In this document: one piece after another, positions 60,160-64,000 of the stretch
Position numbering within the stretch: position 1 is the first letter of the stretch
Layout of the letters: each line of letters opens with the position of its first letter
Origin: Poecilobothrus nobilitatus
Lineage: Eukaryota > Arthropoda > Insecta > Diptera > Dolichopodidae
Length of the DNA stretch: 64,000 nucleotides
NCBI GenBank assembly: GCA_947095535.1
Contig: OX352774.1
Location: forward strand, 261,365,843-261,429,842
Direction of reading: 5' to 3'
Made by a program: the position numbers and the translations under genes
The notes under the pieces: model-generated
What the model saw: the letters and a program-made list of their open reading frames with translations, nothing else
Databases searched by the model: none
What the model was told of the DNA's origin: nothing

Positions 60160-60836
60160 ATGACTTTTGTTTTCCAACATTTATTCAGAGTACATATATC
60201 GTAAAACGCTCACAAATATTTACGAGGATATCAAGATAATTGGCGTTCAAATAAACAACATTTGGTACGTCTACGATTCTACTTTAGTTCCAAAGAGTCC
60301 AGAGGGGTTACGCAAAAACTCAGAAATAATGTTAACCACTAAAGACTGTAAAGTTTAAATATAAATACATCGAAAACAAAATATATGATTGTAAGCAGAC
60401 ATAATACATTACTTATATAACAAACGAAGGGGAACCTATAATGAAAATTAAAAAAATTTAGTTATTTGGGTTGTTGGTTGTTGGTTGTAGTGAAAACTGG
60501 AGTTCATCAAGGAAAATAACTTGCCGAATTGAAGTAGCAAGGGCTGCGTCTTGTAAATACTAAAATGTGCTGAGTAGTGTTTTCCTAAATCTGTCAATAA
60601 ATATATCAGATTCATGAAGTGTTTTATTTATGCTGTTTTAGTTTATAGAATGGAGTTTCGGACTCTGAAAGTGGCTGACATGAGCCCGAGAGAGACTCTA
60701 CAAATGTGGCTACACCGAAGAATATTAAAAATATCCGGAATCGATAGGATGTCAAATACCGAAGCTAATATTACAGTGCACATAGTAAATGTAATTGAAA
60801 TCAAGATATAAGATAAAGTTCTTAGGAAGATCATAA
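60160..60836 (+). pseudogene. RTE-like non-LTR retrotransposon reverse-transcriptase remnant
   Basis: A frame from 60167 reads NIYSEYIYRKTL then GVQINNIWYVYDSTLV, where the catalytic box expected as YADD is degraded to VYDS. After a stop, INTSKTKYMIVSRH continues in another phase, then a YLG-type motif around 60460, CRIEVARAA near 60520, and a frame at 60614-60811 reading LVYRMEFRTL and MWLHRRILKISGIDRMSNTE. That last segment matches the conserved M-W-x-RR-x-LKI motif after the palm in RTE-type insect elements. Stops, frameshifts and catalytic loss make it inactive. The minus-strand frame at 60643-60834 is its antisense. Confidence 0.8.
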
Positions 60837-60907
60837 AAATTTAAAATAATTTTTTAAGTTAGTAATAAAACATTTCAAAAGACTTTCTAATCAGATTAAT
60901 CTCTATT

Positions 60908-61331
60908 TTTGGCACATTTTCCAATAAAAAAATTGAAAAAACAATTAAAACTAATAAACTAATAAACTAAGTGTATTAGTTTTACTCTGTAATTCCGTCC
61001 ATCCCTCTATTTACAAGCTTCTACACTTTTTAAGATTGGACAAATTAATTTTAACCAGAGTTAGATTCTTATAATTTTATTTTAATTTTTTTTTTAAATT
61101 AATGTTGTAGACTTTTTTTATGTACCAAGACCCATTACGGAGTTACAGCCTCTAGTAGCCATTACGGAGTTACAGCCTCTAGTAGCTTCGTAATGGGTCG
61201 GAGTTTTGAATATTTGAGAACTTAAGAATACCTCAAGAAATTGGTGCACTTTACAATTCTAAACTATTTTCGTTGTCTTTTGTAAATGTACGCTTTTAAA
61301 AACCATTTGTTCACATTCCGTTTTGTCCTTG
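60908..61331 (-). mobile_element. family Z repeat, copy E (minus orientation)
   Basis: Minus strand: ACAAGGACAAAACGGAATGT, TGGTTTTTAAAAGCGTACAT, then CCGTAATGG-type sequence, AAAGTGTAGAAGCTTG and GGATGGACGGAATTACAGAG, ending with GGAAAATGTGCC. It is internally short compared with copies A and D and contains a recent 27-bp duplication (61132-61185). Confidence 0.7.
61129..61199. repeat. 27-bp perfect tandem duplication bracketed by an 11-bp inverted repeat
   Basis: Units 61132-61158 and 61159-61185 are identical (CCATTACGGAGTTACAGCCT and onward). GACCCATTACG at 61129-61139 is the inverse of CGTAATGGGTC at 61189-61199, so the block can fold back. It lies within family Z copy E. Confidence 0.9.
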
Positions 61332-62142
61332 TTTTTTTAATTTTTTGTATTTTGGAAAGATTAATATGAGAGTTAAAATGATTCTTGATAATAATACTCA
61401 TGATCCTTTACAAACTAAACATAAAGAATTAGTAATCAACTGTTTTGTTTTAATAACAATCTTGTGTTGTAGATCGTCCCTTATGTTACATTAATTTGTT
61501 CAAATATTTGAAATTGAAAAGTTGTAAAAAGGACAAAAAAAAAAGTAGAACATGTGTTAGAGAAACCACTACTTTATAGTAACCACAAATTTTTATTTTA
61601 TTGGTAATATTTTTTTTTTTTTGGTATTCTTTAAAACAAAATTATCTTTGTTAGTTTGGCTCGTGCTTCCATTAAGAACACATTAAGGGATTTAATTTTT
61701 AACGCCTCGATTCTATCCTTCGGCTTCATTTATTTTAATCTTTTCTTATTATTATTTTTTTTTCTATTTTCTTTTGTTAAAAAGATGATTTTGTTTTACA
61801 GGATAAAAAGAAATAAGAATAAGAAGATAAAAACAAAAAAGTAAAATGAAAACTTAATACATCCTCAAGGATCTATAATGTAATGTAATGTAATAGGTAT
61901 TGTTTTTCTTTTTTTTTTTCTTTTTTCCTCACATAATAACCTGAAAGAGCAAAGTCTCTAGTACAAGAGAGTTGGGAATATATTGTATATATTATGTATA
62001 TGTACTAAATTATTTATATACATTTTAAAATAATGTTGTTGCATAGTTTCTTTGTTACTATTTTTGATCTAATTCTATTTTTGCATTGTTTTAGAACCAG
62101 TAGATTTATTTGAATCTTATTTTATTATTTGAGAATAGTATA
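61332..62142. other. AT-rich DNA, nothing recognised
   Basis: Includes three TAATG repeats near 61879-61893. The 62-codon frame at 61656-61844 begins in a slightly G+C-richer patch but becomes Phe/Lys low-complexity. Confidence 0.55.
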
Positions 62143-62335
62143 TCGAGGCCTCTGGTGCTACTAGGTAAGAACGTATAAAATACTCTGTAAATATCGAGGG
62201 AGTTCGAGTCCCACAAACGTCTTAAGAATAATTTCCATTTACGACATTTACAGTCACATCTGGAAAGGAAAGACTATGTAATGTCCGTGACACATTTATG
62301 TGGCAGGGGAAAAAAGGAAAAAAAACCATTTTTTT
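62143..62335 (+). mobile_element. SINE family A, copy 5
   Basis: Diverged full-length copy: GAGGCCTCTGGTGCTACTAG, GTAAGAACGTATAAAATACT, CTGTAAATA, B-box-like AGTTCGAGTCC, ACGTCTTAAGAATAATTTCC, TACGACATTTACAGTCACAT, GGAAAGACTATGTAATGTCC, GACACATTTATGTGGCAGG and an A/G-rich tail. No target duplication was found. Mismatches in both promoter boxes suggest it is older than copies 3 and 4. Confidence 0.8.
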
Positions 62336-63127
62336 TTGAAAAAAAAATAATTTTTTTTTTCATTTTTGAAGCTTAAATATACGCCGTTTGATGTTCAGTA
62401 CTCAGTAATGTTTTTATTTCACTTACGTCTTTAAGTAATCGACTACTAAAATTGTAATCGAGTTTGAAATGTATGAAAAGCGGCATTTTGTTGGTTTTCA
62501 ACCGTTTTTTTTAATGAGATGTTTTTAGAATGTCCTTAAAGAAGAGAAGATTTTTGGACATAAATAAAATATTTTAGTATAAACGCATTTTTCCTAAAAT
62601 AAGTGGTTGTACTTTAAAAAAATTCGAATGCATTAAAAGTTATTAAGGCATTTAAAGTTTAGCAATACCTCTTCAAGCTTTAAATTTTAATATAGCATTT
62701 ACGGTATTTTATGCGGTATTTAAAGGTACTTATTATTACTAAGGTTTTTTACATACATATTTTTTTACTCCTTTAATTGCACTTAGTTTTTCTTTAAGAT
62801 TATTCAGGTATATAAATTTTAAACCTCTGAAATGTTGGCTCGTTTGGAATAGGTAAGGTCAATTTAAAATTTATTACTTTTCTACTTGTTCGTTTGCAAT
62901 GTTATTCTGTCTTTTTCTTTTGTTTGCAATTTGTTTCTTTCAATATTTTCCGATGAATATTTAATTCATGCTAAGAAATAAATTTGAAAAAATACAGTAC
63001 AATAATAGCGTTTTAAGAAAGTTTTTCACATCTAAATATCAAAAAGAAAAGTAGTAAAAAACATGTACAGCATTGGTTAAATTTTTTATTTTTATTTGGT
63101 CACAGTGTTTTTATTTTTACCTTTCAG
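62336..63127. other. AT-rich DNA, nothing recognised
   Basis: No gene or repeat assigned. An AG/GT juxtaposition at about 62798 (ATTATTCAGGTATATAAA) has a poor donor. Confidence 0.55.
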
Positions 63128-63166
63128 GGATCTGGTCTTGCTTACACTGATTCTAGATATCTCTGA
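63128..63166 (+). other. candidate terminal exon
   Basis: The acceptor TTTTTATTTTTACCTTTCAG ends at 63127. In phase 0 the next 12 codons read GSGLAYTDSRYL, followed by TGA at 63164-63166 and an AATAAA at about 63189. Codon composition is far more balanced than in surrounding DNA. Another phase stays open longer (DLVLLTLILDIS...) but runs into Lys/Asn then Phe low complexity. This would be a short alternative last exon of a plus-strand gene; no family was recognised. Confidence 0.25.
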
Positions 63167-64000
63167 TAAAAAAAAACAACAAAACAAAAATAAAATCCGT
63201 GTACAAAACAAAAACTGCTTTTTAAGGAATGGAAAAAATATTGTTTTCTTTAACCATTGGCTTATTTTTCTTTTTTCTTTTTTTTTTTATTTTCTTTTTG
63301 TTATTGATGTAACATGGTTCGATGTGACGTTACACCATATATGGTGAAAATAAATTACCCTAGAAAGTAAATTGAAAATAAGATTTAGAGAGGACATAAC
63401 CAAATATATGGGTTTTATTCTAGAATTGAATAAAATATTTTTTTCTTTATCTCTCCTACGAGAGGAACAAAGAAAGGAAAATTAAAAAAAAAGAATGAAA
63501 ATGGGAAGAAAAATGTTTATAAATATTTTTTTTTTTGTTTTCTTTATACATGTATGCTTAAATTTATTAAATAAAATATACATAATATGTATGAATATAA
63601 CATCGAATTAAATTGGTTGCCAAAAAGAAGAGAAAAAAAAAAACCAAAATTCACGAAAAAAATTATATGAAAAATAAAATGTGGGGGCCTCTTAAAGAGA
63701 TTTTGGTTTTGAAAGCAAAAAAAAGGATTATAACTAAAATGGAACATTGAAATATATTAATGGGCATAATAAGTGAGTATGTGAATGTTTATTTAAGAAG
63801 GCATTTATTTTGGTGGTTTATAAATACTATGTTTTGGGTATAAGGTATTTTTTTTATACATCAACTTTTATTATTTTTTGGTTGCTTTCAAAGATGTTGT
63901 CAAATCTAACTTTACTAATCAATGATGTTAATATTATCCTTACATCTGTTGATCAAAAAAAATCTGTTGGGGAAAATCTTAAAGGCACATATCAAAAAAT
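63167..64000. other. AT-rich DNA, nothing recognised
   Basis: Runs of A and T. The frames at 63096-63347 and 63544-63747 are low-complexity and Phe-rich. Confidence 0.55.

Overview
This window looks like non-coding DNA from an insect, most likely a fly (Diptera). It is extremely AT-rich, full of A/T homopolymers and TA microsatellites, and contains no complete protein-coding gene, no rRNA and no convincing functional tRNA. No bacterial features such as operons, Shine-Dalgarno sites or dense reading frames are visible. The recognisable content is transposon debris. It includes Tc1/mariner and foldback DNA elements, several clades of non-LTR retrotransposon, tRNA-derived SINEs, and non-autonomous elements carrying CCGTCCGTC runs of a style common in flies. 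A single very long intron or an intergenic desert both fit; the sequence alone does not decide.

Layout. Positions 1-3700 are AT-rich with one possible terminal exon near 2672. Two copies of a repeat here called family Z lie at 3700-5626. A tandem-repeat-bearing element with TATACCC hairpins (family T) is at 6993-7893. Two different tRNA-derived SINEs sit at 10388-10960, a third family Z copy at 11624-12203, a LINE 3' end at 12797-13166, and a second family T element at 14440-15011. A second copy of the same LINE is at 20490-21070. At 24613-25598 a LINE reverse-transcriptase fragment is inserted inside a SINE. A possible LTR remnant (26085-26477) and a family T end (27112-27262) follow. A CpG-rich block stands out at 31680-32240. 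Then come an inverted-repeat MITE (33164-33768), a foldback element whose arms are 15-bp minisatellite arrays (34123-34624), a deleted mariner-type transposon with perfect 29-bp terminal repeats and TA flanks (38104-39150), a third LINE copy (40300-41164), and family Z copies at 43869, 55046 and 60908. SINEs with target duplications are at 45983 and 49499, another LINE end at 47945, an RTE-like LINE remnant at 60160 and a last SINE at 62143.

No genes act together here. The biology visible is a nested transposon community with at least two SINE families, four LINE lineages and several inverted-repeat elements. Possible host-gene signals are weak: two candidate recursive splice sites (9864 on +, 23188 on -), candidate terminal exons (2672, 63128) and the CpG-rich block at 31.7-32.2 kb. 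No clearly new functional system was found; the most unusual structures are the minisatellite foldback element and the LINE-in-SINE nesting.
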